Positions 1 to 9,060 of a stretch of DNA of 64,000 nt are shown one piece after another. Below the pieces are notes generated by a model. That model searched no databases. It saw nothing but the letters and a program-made list of their open reading frames with translations, and was not told the DNA's origin. A program made the translations under genes and the position numbers. How positions within the stretch are numbered: the first letter of the stretch is position 1; the number at the start of each line of letters is the position of its first letter. Source of the DNA: Mycolicibacterium sp. P9-22 (GTDB lineage Bacteria > Actinomycetota > Actinomycetes > Mycobacteriales > Mycobacteriaceae); the NCBI RefSeq assembly GCF_008329585.1, contig NZ_NPKP01000006.1, positions 62,001 through 126,000 of the forward strand, read 5' to 3'.

Positions 1-1
1 C

Positions 2-316
2 GCCTATCAGAACGCGGGCAGGCGCGGCTCGGCGCTCGGCGCTTCGGCCACCGCCGGACGCCTGGCCGCACAGTGCGGGGCCGCACGTACCCCCGCCCTG
101 CGTGCCGGCACCCTACCGGTCCCCATCACCGCACGGCAGCGCGAAATAATATGTCTTGCCGGACAGGGCTTTTCGAATCAAGAGATTGCCGATCAGCTGG
201 TCATGTCAGTGCGTTCGGTGCAAGGTCACCTGTTCCGCGCGTCGCAACGGCTGGGCGTCAGGGGGCGCGATCAACTCGCCGCGATCGTGGCCGAGGCTAC
301 GGACACGTCACCGTGA
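2..316 (+). CDS. LuxR-family regulator, C-terminal fragment (cut by window edge)
   Basis: The reading frame is open from the first complete codon and stops with TGA at 314-316; the start lies outside the window. The visible 104 residues contain a complete LuxR/GerE helix-turn-helix (PITARQREIICLAGQG... then SNQEIADQL and SVRSVQGHLFRASQRLGV). It is strongly similar to the C-terminus of the full-length regulator at 982-3666, including the linker (TPALRAGTLP), so the two are paralogues. By analogy the missing part should be an AAA/STAND-type ATPase with helical repeats. It converges with and overlaps the lipoprotein gene on the other strand by 20 bp. Target genes are unknown. Confidence 0.85.
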   Translation, partial: AYQNAGRRGSALGASATAGRLAAQCGAARTPALRAGTLPVPITARQREIICLAGQGFSNQEIADQLVMSVRSVQGHLFRASQRLGVRGRDQLAAIVAEATDTSP

Positions 317-782
317 TCTCGAACGGCTTGTTCAGCGGCTGCATGGGGTTGGCCATGTCCACACCGGTCGCGGTGCCGGTGATCGTGTAGGTGTTGCCGT
401 CCTTCACAGCCTTGGCCTCGCCCTGACCCGCCCCGGACTGGTAGCCCAGTGCCACGCCATCGAGGCTGCCGAGTCCCACCGATTGCACCCTGGGCGAGCC
501 CCCTTCGCTGACCACCGCCGCGATACCGGCGGTCGAGCCACCGATGGCGATGTTCATGTTGCCGCCCATCGTGCTGCACACGACGGTGCCCTCGACCTTC
601 TGGTCCTGGCCGTCGACGGTCACCCTGGCGCCCGCCGCGGCCGCGTCGCCGGCGGCCACCGGGCTCGCCGATGCCGAACTGGGGGCGACCTCCGGGTTCT
701 TGTCGTCCGACGAACATCCGGACAAGCCCGCGGCGATGATCGCCGCACCGCCCGCCGCCAGCACAAGTCCACGAATGTCCAT
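297..782 (-). CDS. LpqH-family (19 kDa antigen-like) lipoprotein
   Basis: Encodes 161 residues with an N-terminal signal peptide and lipobox ending at Cys23 (AAGLSGC-SS), so it should be lipidated and anchored outside the membrane. The mature part has an Ala/Ser/Asp-rich linker and a small domain with two Cys (VEGTVVCSTMGG and the C-terminal ITVTCP), as in the mycobacterial LpqH/19 kDa family. The start at 782 is preferred over upstream starts because the signal peptide begins there and GGAAGGA sits 8 nt upstream. It lies between two LuxR-type ATPase regulators and is divergent from the second. Function in the family (adhesion/TLR2 ligand) is known for M. tuberculosis LpqH only. Confidence 0.85.
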   Translation of the reverse strand: MDIRGLVLAAGGAAIIAAGLSGCSSDDKNPEVAPSSASASPVAAGDAAAAGARVTVDGQDQKVEGTVVCSTMGGNMNIAIGGSTAGIAAVVSEGGSPRVQSVGLGSLDGVALGYQSGAGQGEAKAVKDGNTYTITGTATGVDMANPMQPLNKPFEITVTCP

Positions 783-981
783 TGGTTGTCCTTCCCGAGA
801 TGGGCCCGAAATTGGGTTGTCACGCTGAACGCGTGACCAGTATCTGCACTGCGCATCACCGCGACTGAGGTACCGCATTACCCCAGTCGATTAGCGAAAC
901 TCACTATTCCTGGGCCGGCCCGCCGGTACCTGGTGTAATGAGCGCGGGAAGGACACCGAAGCGGGAGCGAGGTGATCGGCA

Positions 982-3666
982 GTGATCCGCGATTGGCCAC
1001 TGCTCGGGCGGGCCGAGGAACTGCGCGTCATCACCGACGCAACTCGTGGAGACGGCCACCGGACGCGCGGTATCGTGCTGACCGGCGCGGCCGGCGTCGG
1101 CAAGACCTCGCTGGCCCGGGCCGCCGTCGCCGCCTGCGGCCGGCCTCCCGAGCACATCCGCTGGATCACCGGCACCGCCTCGGCGCGCGATGTGCCGTTG
1201 GCCGCATTCGCCGATATCGCAGTGGATTTCGGCCCGGACCCGCTGCGCCGGTCCCGCGAGGTGATCGACACGCTCGTCGGCGACAGCACCGGCAACGATG
1301 TCATCCTCGGCGTCGATGACGCGCATCTGCTCGACGACCTGTCGGCGTTCACCGTGCACCAGCTGGTCACCCGACGGCTGGCCACCGTCATCCTCACCGT
1401 CCGCTCGCGCGAGCGGCCGCCGGACGCGATCGCCGCCATCTGGCAGCAGAAGCATCTGGAATGCCTGGAACTGCAACCCCTCTCACTACCGGAGATGACG
1501 GCGCTGGTGGAGCAGGTGCTGGCCGGACCGGTGCATTCGCGGTGCGCGCAACAACTCTGGCAGTTCACCCAGGGCAACGTGCTGTATCTGCGCCACCTGC
1601 TGGACAGCGAGATCGGTGCGGGCCGTCTGCACCTGAACTCCGGCGCCGGCGGCGGGGTGTGGCTGTGGGACGGTCAGCCGCAGCTGTCCCCCACGCTCAC
1701 CGAACTCATCGAATCCCGCATCGCCAGCACAACGCAACCCGTCCGCGAGGTGGTGGACGCCCTGGCCGTCACCGAGCCCCTCGACATCGCCATCCTGACC
1801 ACCGTGACCAGCGCCGACGCCGTCGCACAAGCGCATGCGCTCGGCCTGCTGCGCCTGGACACCGCGGACGGACCCGCCCGACTGGCCCACCCCATGCTGG
1901 GTGAGGTCCGCCGCACCAACTCCCTGCGGATGCGCCGGCTACGCGGCCGGATCGCGGCCGCGCTCGCGACGACGAAATCGACGGATCCGCGTGATCTGGT
2001 GCGACGCGCCGTGCTGACCGCCGATTCCGACCTGCCTGCCGACCCGACCCTGTTCGGCGCCGCCACCTGGGCCGCGATGCAACTGCTCGATCTGCGGCTG
2101 GCCGAGACGCTGGCACAACGTGCGGAGGCGTCCGGCAGCGGGATCCAGGCCAAGATCGCCCAGGTCATGGCGCTCACCTGGCAGGAGCGGGGGCACGATG
2201 CCGAGCGAGTGCTCGCCGAACTCGCCGAACAGGCGCCCGGTCCGCTGCGGGCGCACGTCGCGATGCTCAGGGCGCTGAACTTTGCCGGAATTCTCGGTCA
2301 GATAGCCAGGGCCGAAAGAGAACTCGATGAATTCATGGCGGCCGACGACGCCGACACCCAGGTGCTCGCCGCAGCGGTGCGCGCACTCATCGAAGCAGCA
2401 CGCGGGCACGCCGCAGCGGCCGCGGACCGGGCCGCCGACATCCTCACCGCAACGCCCGACAGCAACCTGGCGCGCATGCTGGCCACCTTCGCCCTGATCA
2501 GTGCGCTGCGTGACCTCGGCAGGGTCGATGAGATCGAGGCGGCCGCGCAGGCCGGTTACGCACTCGCGGAAGCGGCCAACGAGGTATCGCACCTTCGTGT
2601 GCCGCTGTACTTCCTGCACGCCTACGCGTACCGACCGGCCGGCGAGCTGGCGCAATCGGATACCGCCATCGCCCGGATCCGCCAGGACACCCTCGATATT
2701 CCGTTCGAGGGATCGTGGCACGTCGCCGAATCGTGGCGGGCCTACATGGCCGGACTGTCAGCGATGAACCGCGGCGACCTGCCCGAGGCCCAGCGCCTGT
2801 GCCAGGAGTCGCTGGTCGACGCCGGTTCTGATCACAGCGGCCGGCCACGAAAACGATTCGCCCGGCTGTGGCTGGCGACCGTCACCGCCATGGCCGGCCG
2901 CGGCGCCGACGCACGCCGCGAATTCGAACCGACCATGCACTGGGACACCGACCCCGACGCCGTGGGCTGGATCGGCGAATCATCCCTCGCCCAGGCCTGG
3001 ATGTGCGCCGCCGAAGGCGCCGTCTCACAAGCAATCTCGATCCTGCACGACGCCGCCACCAGGGAGGCCGACCTCGGCCGGCACGCCTGGGAGGTACTGC
3101 TCCTGCAGACCGCGACCCAGTTCGGCGACCGCACCGCGGCGCCCAGGCTCACCGAACTCACCCACCTCGTGCAGGGACCCCGCGCCGCGGTGGCCGCCGG
3201 CCACGCCGGCGCGCTGGCCGCCGACGACGGGAACGGGCTACTGGTCGCGGCCACCGGCTACGAACAGTTCGGTGACCGCATTGCCGCCGCCGACGCCGCC
3301 GCCCAGGCCGCAGCTGTCCACCACCGCAACGGGAAACGTGGATCGGCACTGACCGCGGCGGCCACCGCGCAACGGCTGGCGGCCGAGTGCGGCGGTGCCG
3401 ATACCCCCGCCCTGCGCGCCGGCACACTGCCGCTACCGATCACTGGCCGGCAACGCGAGATCATCGAGCTGGCCGCGCAGGGTTTGTCCAACAAGCAGAT
3501 CGCGGACCGGCTGACCATGTCCGTTCGTTCTGTCGAGGGCCACCTGTTCCGCGCCTCCCAACGCCTCGGGGTCAACGGCCGCGATGGGCTGATCGCCATG
3601 GTGCACCCGCCCGACGCTTCGGATCGCAACGACGCGGGCTACGACCTGCCGATCAGCCCGAGGTAG
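982..3666 (+). CDS. LuxR-type transcriptional regulator with N-terminal ATPase domain
   Basis: A 894-residue signal-transduction ATPase of the LAL/MalT-like class. Walker A is GAAGVGKT (residues 35-42) and a Walker B-like segment VILGVDDAH is near 107-115; a long Ala-rich helical (TPR-like) region fills the middle; a LuxR/GerE helix-turn-helix is at about 822-880 (TGRQREIIELAAQG, SNKQIADRLTMSVRSVEGHLF). The GTG start at 982 has a GAGGTGATC element upstream. Such proteins bind DNA after ATP and effector binding. It is paralogous to the partial gene at the left edge and is divergent from the LpqH-like lipoprotein gene, a plausible target. The effector is not visible from sequence. Confidence 0.9.
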   Translation: MIRDWPLLGRAEELRVITDATRGDGHRTRGIVLTGAAGVGKTSLARAAVAACGRPPEHIRWITGTASARDVPLAAFADIAVDFGPDPLRRSREVIDTLVGDSTGNDVILGVDDAHLLDDLSAFTVHQLVTRRLATVILTVRSRERPPDAIAAIWQQKHLECLELQPLSLPEMTALVEQVLAGPVHSRCAQQLWQFTQGNVLYLRHLLDSEIGAGRLHLNSGAGGGVWLWDGQPQLSPTLTELIESRIASTTQPVREVVDALAVTEPLDIAILTTVTSADAVAQAHALGLLRLDTADGPARLAHPMLGEVRRTNSLRMRRLRGRIAAALATTKSTDPRDLVRRAVLTADSDLPADPTLFGAATWAAMQLLDLRLAETLAQRAEASGSGIQAKIAQVMALTWQERGHDAERVLAELAEQAPGPLRAHVAMLRALNFAGILGQIARAERELDEFMAADDADTQVLAAAVRALIEAARGHAAAAADRAADILTATPDSNLARMLATFALISALRDLGRVDEIEAAAQAGYALAEAANEVSHLRVPLYFLHAYAYRPAGELAQSDTAIARIRQDTLDIPFEGSWHVAESWRAYMAGLSAMNRGDLPEAQRLCQESLVDAGSDHSGRPRKRFARLWLATVTAMAGRGADARREFEPTMHWDTDPDAVGWIGESSLAQAWMCAAEGAVSQAISILHDAATREADLGRHAWEVLLLQTATQFGDRTAAPRLTELTHLVQGPRAAVAAGHAGALAADDGNGLLVAATGYEQFGDRIAAADAAAQAAAVHHRNGKRGSALTAAATAQRLAAECGGADTPALRAGTLPLPITGRQREIIELAAQGLSNKQIADRLTMSVRSVEGHLFRASQRLGVNGRDGLIAMVHPPDASDRNDAGYDLPISPR

Positions 3667-3691
3667 TGGTAGTTGCGGATCTCGCCGAGCC

Positions 3692-4270
3692 TCAGGTCAC
3701 CGAGCTGATCAGCGCCTTGCACAGCGGCATCCCGACCCCCAGATTGCGGGTCGCGTAGGTGTTCGGCGCGATGACGACGACCTCACCCCAGCGCGGGCAG
3801 GGCCCCTCGGTCTCGGGGTGCGTGTCACTGGACTGCAGGTCGGCGACGGCGGTCTCACCGGGCTGCAGCGTGAGCAGCGGGGCGGCGATCTGCTCGCGGC
3901 GCTCGACGTGCACGGCGGGCCCGGTCTCGTTCATGATGTCTGCCCCCGGATAGCCCTGCAGGGTGCACGCCCGCACAGAGTTGTTCTCGAAGAGCAGCAC
4001 GAGGCGGTACTCCGAGCCCTGCGATTCCAGTGGCTTGTTCGACACCACGAGATCGGAGTCGGTGCAGGGACCGGTGACTTCCGGCTCCGCGGCGACCGGT
4101 GACGGTGGCGCGGTGACGGTCACGGTGACCGGTGGGGCCGCGACCGCGGCGGTGGTCGTCTGCGCCGGCCCGGCGGTTGAGCGCTCGGCAGGCGGGGCGA
4201 CGGGCTCCGACGAGCAGCCCGCAAGCAGTGCGGCCGCAACGACCGGCAATGACAACCTCCACATGTTCAT
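3692..4270 (-). CDS. DUF4232-like lipoprotein
   Basis: 192 residues. A signal peptide ends in the lipobox LLAGC (Cys19), followed by a Pro/Thr/Val-rich linker and a domain resembling DUF4232: Cys near the start (GPCTDSDL), a strand pattern RLVLLFENNS, the motif CTLQGYPG, and a C-terminal disulfide candidate (GPCP... MPLCKAL). DUF4232 domains are secreted or lipid-anchored beta-sandwich domains common in actinobacteria; no activity is established. It converges on the LuxR regulator gene, with 25 bp between the stops. Confidence 0.8.
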   Translation of the reverse strand: MNMWRLSLPVVAAALLAGCSSEPVAPPAERSTAGPAQTTTAAVAAPPVTVTVTAPPSPVAAEPEVTGPCTDSDLVVSNKPLESQGSEYRLVLLFENNSVRACTLQGYPGADIMNETGPAVHVERREQIAAPLLTLQPGETAVADLQSSDTHPETEGPCPRWGEVVVIAPNTYATRNLGVGMPLCKALISSVT

Positions 4271-4344
4271 GACAGGAATGAGACAGCATCGCGGCGGCTA
4301 CCGATCCCAAGTCGGCGACAAGTCCGGCGGGCCACACTGCCGCG

Positions 4345-6027
4345 GTGAATCTCTGGCTAGAAGCCCGTCGACGGCCGCGCAACCTGCGCGCCGGCAGTCT
4401 TCCCGCGCCGCTGCGCGTCCTGGCGATCCTCAGCTGGCTGGGCGCGGCGGTCATGCTCACCTTCGGCTTCATTCCCGGCTTCTTCGCCCCCGAGGAACAT
4501 TCGCTGTTCGGCGGCGAACTGGTCTTCAAGTACTCGCCGATCTGGCCGCTGCTGTGCGGCCTGGCGGTGGGATCCGGAGTCGCAGCGGTCGGCTACGTCT
4601 ACACCGCGACCGGCCCATACCCGCCCCGCCATCATTCGCTGCTGGCCTGGTGCGCCGGGGTCGCGACCCCACTCATCCCGGTCCTGATCCTGACCGCCGA
4701 CCGGACCTGGCAGGTGTTCCCTGCTGCCGCGGCGTGGCTGGGCGCCGCCGCGCTGGTGATCGTCCAGCTCCACATCCGCCGGCGACCGACCTATCCCTGG
4801 CTGGGCATCCTGCTGACCTGCCTGGTTGCCGCGCCGTGGGTCCCGGGCATCTGGGCGAACATCCGGTTCGGTCAGGCCCTGCACGCTGTCACTCCCGCGG
4901 ACCCGAACGAACTTCTCTACCTGCTGCTCGACAATATCGGGACCCAGACATATGTCCCGGCGATCGCGCTGGCCTTCGTGGCCGCCATGGCCACCGGCGG
5001 TGTCGCGCTGGCCGCGCATTCCCGGTCCGCCATCGCCCACAGCGTCTCGCGCCACCGACGGGGTTGGGGATACACCGCGCTGCTGTGCGCGCTGGCCGTG
5101 CTCATCGTCGTCCTCGAGATCACCGATGCCGGTGGCATCGCCTCGGGGTTCAAGGAGAACTACTGGACGCCCGGCGGTCCCGGCACCTGGCCGCATGCGA
5201 TCCTGGTCGCCCTTGCCATCGCCTACGGCACGCGCCGGTCCTTCCGGTCGGCGCTGCTGCCCCGCGGGGACGTGCGCACCACGCTGGCCGTGGGTATCGG
5301 CGCGCTGGCCGGCCAGATCGTCATCGCGGTGGTGATCATCGTGAACCTGGTCGCCAACGCGATCACCGGCCCCACCGAGGACAGCATCGCGCCACCGGCG
5401 GGCCTGGAGCTCGCGATCATGTGGCTGACCCTGCTGACATTGGTGCCGGTCGCGGTGCGCCGAAGCCGGAATGGAACCGTCGGACAGCTGGTCGCCCGGG
5501 TGGGCCTGCTGTATCTGCTCCCCGTGTACGCGAACATCACGCTGAGCCAGTTCGGCGTGAACGTGCCCGTCGCGTTCTGGGCCAAGCCCACCCAGGTCGT
5601 CACCTGCCTGGTCGTGATCGGATCTGTGGCGACAGTTCTGGGCCTGGCGGGCCGGGCCACACTCCTCCCGGCCGAGCTGGTGAACCGGTTGGTGCTGATC
5701 CCACTGCTCATCGTCGTCGGCACCGCATGGATTCCGAGCGTCCTCGCCGTACCGTTGACGCCCGTCATCGCGGTGGCCGCCGCGGTGTTGACGCTGCTGT
5801 GGACGATGCCGGCGGATGCGGGAGCCGCGCACACCGGAGTCGTGCTCGCCATCTCGGCGCAGTTGCTTCTGGTCGCGGCGGCGGCCGGCATAGTCACCGT
5901 CTATCAGGAGTTCTCGGCGGACGACACGACGCTGGCCCTGTTGCTGTTCGCGGTGCCGCTGAGCACCCTGCTGTGCGCCCAGGTCGAGCCGGCAACGGAG
6001 GCCACCGACCCGCCGCCGTCGCCCTAG
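4345..6027 (+). CDS. Polytopic membrane protein of unknown function
   Basis: 560 residues, almost entirely hydrophobic helices (roughly 13-15 predicted by eye) with a short basic N-terminus (LEARRRPRNLR), so it should sit in the cytoplasmic membrane with the N-terminus inside. No recognised transporter signature was seen. It starts with GTG, divergent from the DUF4232 lipoprotein 74 bp away, and is followed 73 bp later by the Abi-alpha-like gene on the same strand. I do not recognise the family. Confidence 0.75.
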   Translation: MNLWLEARRRPRNLRAGSLPAPLRVLAILSWLGAAVMLTFGFIPGFFAPEEHSLFGGELVFKYSPIWPLLCGLAVGSGVAAVGYVYTATGPYPPRHHSLLAWCAGVATPLIPVLILTADRTWQVFPAAAAWLGAAALVIVQLHIRRRPTYPWLGILLTCLVAAPWVPGIWANIRFGQALHAVTPADPNELLYLLLDNIGTQTYVPAIALAFVAAMATGGVALAAHSRSAIAHSVSRHRRGWGYTALLCALAVLIVVLEITDAGGIASGFKENYWTPGGPGTWPHAILVALAIAYGTRRSFRSALLPRGDVRTTLAVGIGALAGQIVIAVVIIVNLVANAITGPTEDSIAPPAGLELAIMWLTLLTLVPVAVRRSRNGTVGQLVARVGLLYLLPVYANITLSQFGVNVPVAFWAKPTQVVTCLVVIGSVATVLGLAGRATLLPAELVNRLVLIPLLIVVGTAWIPSVLAVPLTPVIAVAAAVLTLLWTMPADAGAAHTGVVLAISAQLLLVAAAAGIVTVYQEFSADDTTLALLLFAVPLSTLLCAQVEPATEATDPPPSP

Positions 6028-6100
6028 CCGGTAACGTGCCTTATCCGGTCAGAGTGGACCGCAATCCGCTCACCGTCGCGCACATGGGGGTCGATCACAG

Positions 6101-6994
6101 GTGTCAGAGCACAGTCCTCATCACGGCCCGGCCGAGGTTCCTGTCGACGTCCCGGTGCAGGACATTGTCGACGGCCCGGCCGAAACCGTCGAAACCGGCG
6201 CGACCGACGAACCGGTCGAGGCCACCGTCACCGACAAGGCACCGGTCAAGCGCAACGGCTTCAACCGCCGCGGATTCCGTTTCGCCACTCCGCTCGGAGA
6301 CATCGCCATCGCCATCCGCACCCCCAAGCAGCGTCCCGTGGTGCCGAAATGGTTCGACCCGCTGGGCCTCACCGATCGTGCCGTCGACGCCGCGAAGACC
6401 GGCCTCAAACTCGCCGAATGGGGCGAAGAGCAGCTGGCCACCCTGGTGAAGAATCGGCTGGAAGCCCTGGATGCCGCGCCGCGCCCGCTGCAGTCCGCCG
6501 ACGCGGCACCCGCCTCCACGGACACGCTGCACACCAAGCTGGGCCGGCTCCTGGACCGCGCGCTGGATCAGAGCACCAGCGGCAGTCAGCAGGAGCTCTA
6601 CCACCGGCTGCTCGACCAGCTCGTCGCCGACGAGGCCCGGATCGTCGGCGCGCTGTCGGAAGGCATGGCCTCACCGCTGGTCAATGTGCACAGCCGGTCG
6701 CGCAACCAGGTCGTGCTGCAGAACGCGTGCCTCATCGGACGCACCGCAAACGTCGCACTTCCCCATATGGTCCCGCAGTACGTCGATCATCTGCTATCCC
6801 TTGGACTGGTCGAGACCGGTCCGGAGGACCCGTCACGTAAAGCGGACTACGAGGTGCTGATGGCGGAACCGATGGTGCTGAAGGCGATCAAGAGCGCATC
6901 ACGCGGGCCGCTGATCGCCCGCACGGAAAAGTTGTCGCTGCGGCTGTCCGCACTCGGCCAGGGGCTGTGGGCGGCCGCAGTCGCCAATGACTAG
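6101..6994 (+). CDS. Abi-alpha (DUF4393)-like protein
   Basis: 297 residues. An acidic, low-complexity N-terminus (about 1-45, rich in Val/Glu/Thr/Pro) precedes a domain that resembles DUF4393/Abi-alpha proteins: a helical part with LDQLVADEARIVGAL, then a C-terminal part with VDHLLSLGLVETGPED that looks like the usual small-winged tail of the family. Some Abi-alpha members were named for lactococcal abortive infection; a defence role here is inference only. GTG start. It overlaps the next gene by 8 bp, so the two are probably translated together. The N-terminal 45 residues are an addition compared with the core domain. Confidence 0.65.
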   Translation: MSEHSPHHGPAEVPVDVPVQDIVDGPAETVETGATDEPVEATVTDKAPVKRNGFNRRGFRFATPLGDIAIAIRTPKQRPVVPKWFDPLGLTDRAVDAAKTGLKLAEWGEEQLATLVKNRLEALDAAPRPLQSADAAPASTDTLHTKLGRLLDRALDQSTSGSQQELYHRLLDQLVADEARIVGALSEGMASPLVNVHSRSRNQVVLQNACLIGRTANVALPHMVPQYVDHLLSLGLVETGPEDPSRKADYEVLMAEPMVLKAIKSASRGPLIARTEKLSLRLSALGQGLWAAAVAND

Positions 6995-8291
6995 CCAGAC
7001 ATTCCTCGCCGTCCAGTCCTGGCAGGAAATCCAGGCCGATTTCGGCGCCAACTGGTTCATCTACCTGTCCATGCCGTTCGTCGCGGCGTTCGTCGGGTGG
7101 AGCACGAAGATCGTGGCGGTGGAGATGCTCTACCGCCCAATGGAATTCAAGGGCATCGGCCCCTTCGGCTGGCAGGGCATCGTGCCGCGCCGGGCCGGCA
7201 AGGTGGGCTCCAAGACCATCGAGCTGCTCACCCAGAACTTGCTCAAACCCGAGGAACTCCTCGACCGCGTCGACGCCAAGGAAGCCGTCGAGGCGCTGCG
7301 CGAACCGCTGACCGAGGCCATCGACGAGATATCCCGCCAGGTCGCCGAACAGATCCGGCCCGGTCTGTGGGACTCACTGCCCGAAGCCGGTCGGCGCGCC
7401 ATCCTCAAGCGCATCCACGACGAGACCCCGCGCGTCGTGGAATCGCTGATGAACGAGATGCGCTCCGATCTCCCGCGTTTCGTCGACGTGCAGTATCTGG
7501 CAGTCACCACCCTGGTCCGTAACAAGGACAAGCTCAACAAGCTGATGCGCGGCATGGGCGATGACGCGATGGCGTTCGTCCGGCGCAGCGGTATCTACTT
7601 CGGGCTCGTCATCGGTGTCGTGCAGATGTTCGCCTGGGCGCTGTTCCAGAATCCGTGGATCATGCCGGCCTTCGGTTTCGGCGTCGGTTTCATCAGCGAC
7701 TACATCGCGTTGAACATGCTGTTCCGTCCCATCGAGCCGAAGAAGTACCTCGGCTTCATCCCCTTCCAGGGCCTGCTGCACGCGCAGCGCGACAAGGTCA
7801 CCCGCGACTACGCGAGGATCCTGGCCGAGGATCTGTTCTCCCCCGAGATCCTGTTCGACGGGGTGCTGCGCGGCCCGGGTGCGGACAAGCTGTTCAGCCT
7901 CGTCGGCAAGGAGGTCAGCGCGGCCATCGATGCGCAGACCGGGATGGCCACTCCCCTGGTCAAGATGGCCGTCGGCACCCAGCGGTACAACGCGCTGAAG
8001 GACAACCTGGTCCAGATGGTGCTGACCCAGCTGCCGACCACGCTGCTGGAGGCTCAGGATTACGCGATGAACGTGCTCGATCTGGAGAACACGATCATCG
8101 ACAAGATGGGCCAGCTCAGCAACGAGGAGTACGAGTCCATCCTGCGGCCGGTGTTCAAGGACGACGAGCCGACCATGATCGCCGTGGGCGCCGTCCTCGG
8201 CGGTGTCGTCGGCGAGCTCCAGGTGGTGCTCATCGAGAATTTCGGCAACGAGCCGGGCCACCAGGCGCTGCGCATCGTTTTGCACCAGTAG
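6987..8291 (+). CDS. DUF445 family membrane protein
   Basis: 434 residues. The N-terminal membrane segment (WFIYLSMPFVAAFVGWSTKIVAVEML) followed by YRPMEFKGIGPFGWQGIVPRRA is the diagnostic start of DUF445 proteins; it is repeated in the second half (FGVGFISDYIALNMLFRPIEPKKYLG... FQGLLHAQRDKV), so the protein is a tandem duplication of one module. Charged helical segments lie between the membrane anchors. The family is widespread and uncharacterised. The ATG lies inside the end of the Abi-alpha-like gene (8-bp overlap), indicating translational coupling and perhaps a physical complex. Confidence 0.88.
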   Translation: MTSQTFLAVQSWQEIQADFGANWFIYLSMPFVAAFVGWSTKIVAVEMLYRPMEFKGIGPFGWQGIVPRRAGKVGSKTIELLTQNLLKPEELLDRVDAKEAVEALREPLTEAIDEISRQVAEQIRPGLWDSLPEAGRRAILKRIHDETPRVVESLMNEMRSDLPRFVDVQYLAVTTLVRNKDKLNKLMRGMGDDAMAFVRRSGIYFGLVIGVVQMFAWALFQNPWIMPAFGFGVGFISDYIALNMLFRPIEPKKYLGFIPFQGLLHAQRDKVTRDYARILAEDLFSPEILFDGVLRGPGADKLFSLVGKEVSAAIDAQTGMATPLVKMAVGTQRYNALKDNLVQMVLTQLPTTLLEAQDYAMNVLDLENTIIDKMGQLSNEEYESILRPVFKDDEPTMIAVGAVLGGVVGELQVVLIENFGNEPGHQALRIVLHQ

Positions 8292-8332
8292 CCGGTCTTC
8301 CGCCGACGGGTCCGTCGGAGGACCATCAAGTG

Positions 8333-9055
8333 ATGAACAACGGACTGCACACAGCGGTCGATGAGATCGCCGCCGGGATCTTCCGGCTCTCCACCTGGGT
8401 GCCGGGGATCACCGAACACGGCTTCACCTTCAATCAGTTCCTGGTGCGCGGCGAACAACCGTTTCTCTTCCACTGCGGCACCCGGGCGATGTTCCCGCTT
8501 GTTTCCCAGGCTCTGTCCCAGCTGATACCACTGGACGCGCTGCGCTGGGTATCGTTCGGTCACCTGGAGGCCGATGAATGCGGATCGATGAACATGCTGC
8601 TCGCCGCCGCACCGCACGCGGAGGTGATCCACGGCGGGCTGGCCTGCATGCTGTCGCTGAACGATATGTGCGACCGCCCACCTGTGCCGGCGCCCGACGA
8701 TGTTCTCGACATCGGTGGACACCGGCTGCGGTTCATCCCGACACCACACGTCCCGCACAACTGGGAGGCCGGGCTGTGGTTCGACGAGACGACCTCGACG
8801 TTGCTGGCCGGTGATCTGTTCACCCACACCGGGAAATGTCGTGCTCTGACCGAATCGGATTGCGTGGCACCGGCAATGGCTGCAGAAGCGATCTTCCATG
8901 CCACCGGGCTGACGACCGCGCTGAGGCCCACTCTGCTGAGCTTGGCGCAACGCGAGCCCGTCACCCTGGCGATCATGCACGGCGCGTCATTCTCCGGCGA
9001 TGGCGCCCAGCAGCTGCGGGCACTCGCCGACGGGTACGCCGCACTGACCGGGTAG
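8333..9055 (+). CDS. MBL-fold metallohydrolase (flavodiiron/ODP-like)
   Basis: 240 residues. The fold is metallo-beta-lactamase of the ODP type: the motif GHLEADECGSMN (H-x-E-x-D) resembles the di-iron site of flavodiiron proteins rather than the HxHxDH of hydrolases; PTPHVPHNWEAGLWFD and LLAGDLFTHTG supply the later His/Asp ligands, and IMHGASFSGDG the last His. The flavodoxin domain of true flavodiiron proteins is absent, so it could be an oxygen- or NO-reactive protein needing a partner, or a hydrolase. A GGAGGA sequence at 8317-8322 serves either the ATG at 8333 or a GTG at 8330. It follows DUF445 on the same strand by 41 bp. Confidence 0.8.
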   Translation: MNNGLHTAVDEIAAGIFRLSTWVPGITEHGFTFNQFLVRGEQPFLFHCGTRAMFPLVSQALSQLIPLDALRWVSFGHLEADECGSMNMLLAAAPHAEVIHGGLACMLSLNDMCDRPPVPAPDDVLDIGGHRLRFIPTPHVPHNWEAGLWFDETTSTLLAGDLFTHTGKCRALTESDCVAPAMAAEAIFHATGLTTALRPTLLSLAQREPVTLAIMHGASFSGDGAQQLRALADGYAALTG

Positions 9056-9060
9056 CCGCG

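Noticed and set aside
3963..6449. An 828-codon plus-strand frame across two genes
   Set aside because: Low-complexity Arg/Gly/Pro translation, out of phase with two genes that show domain or membrane features.
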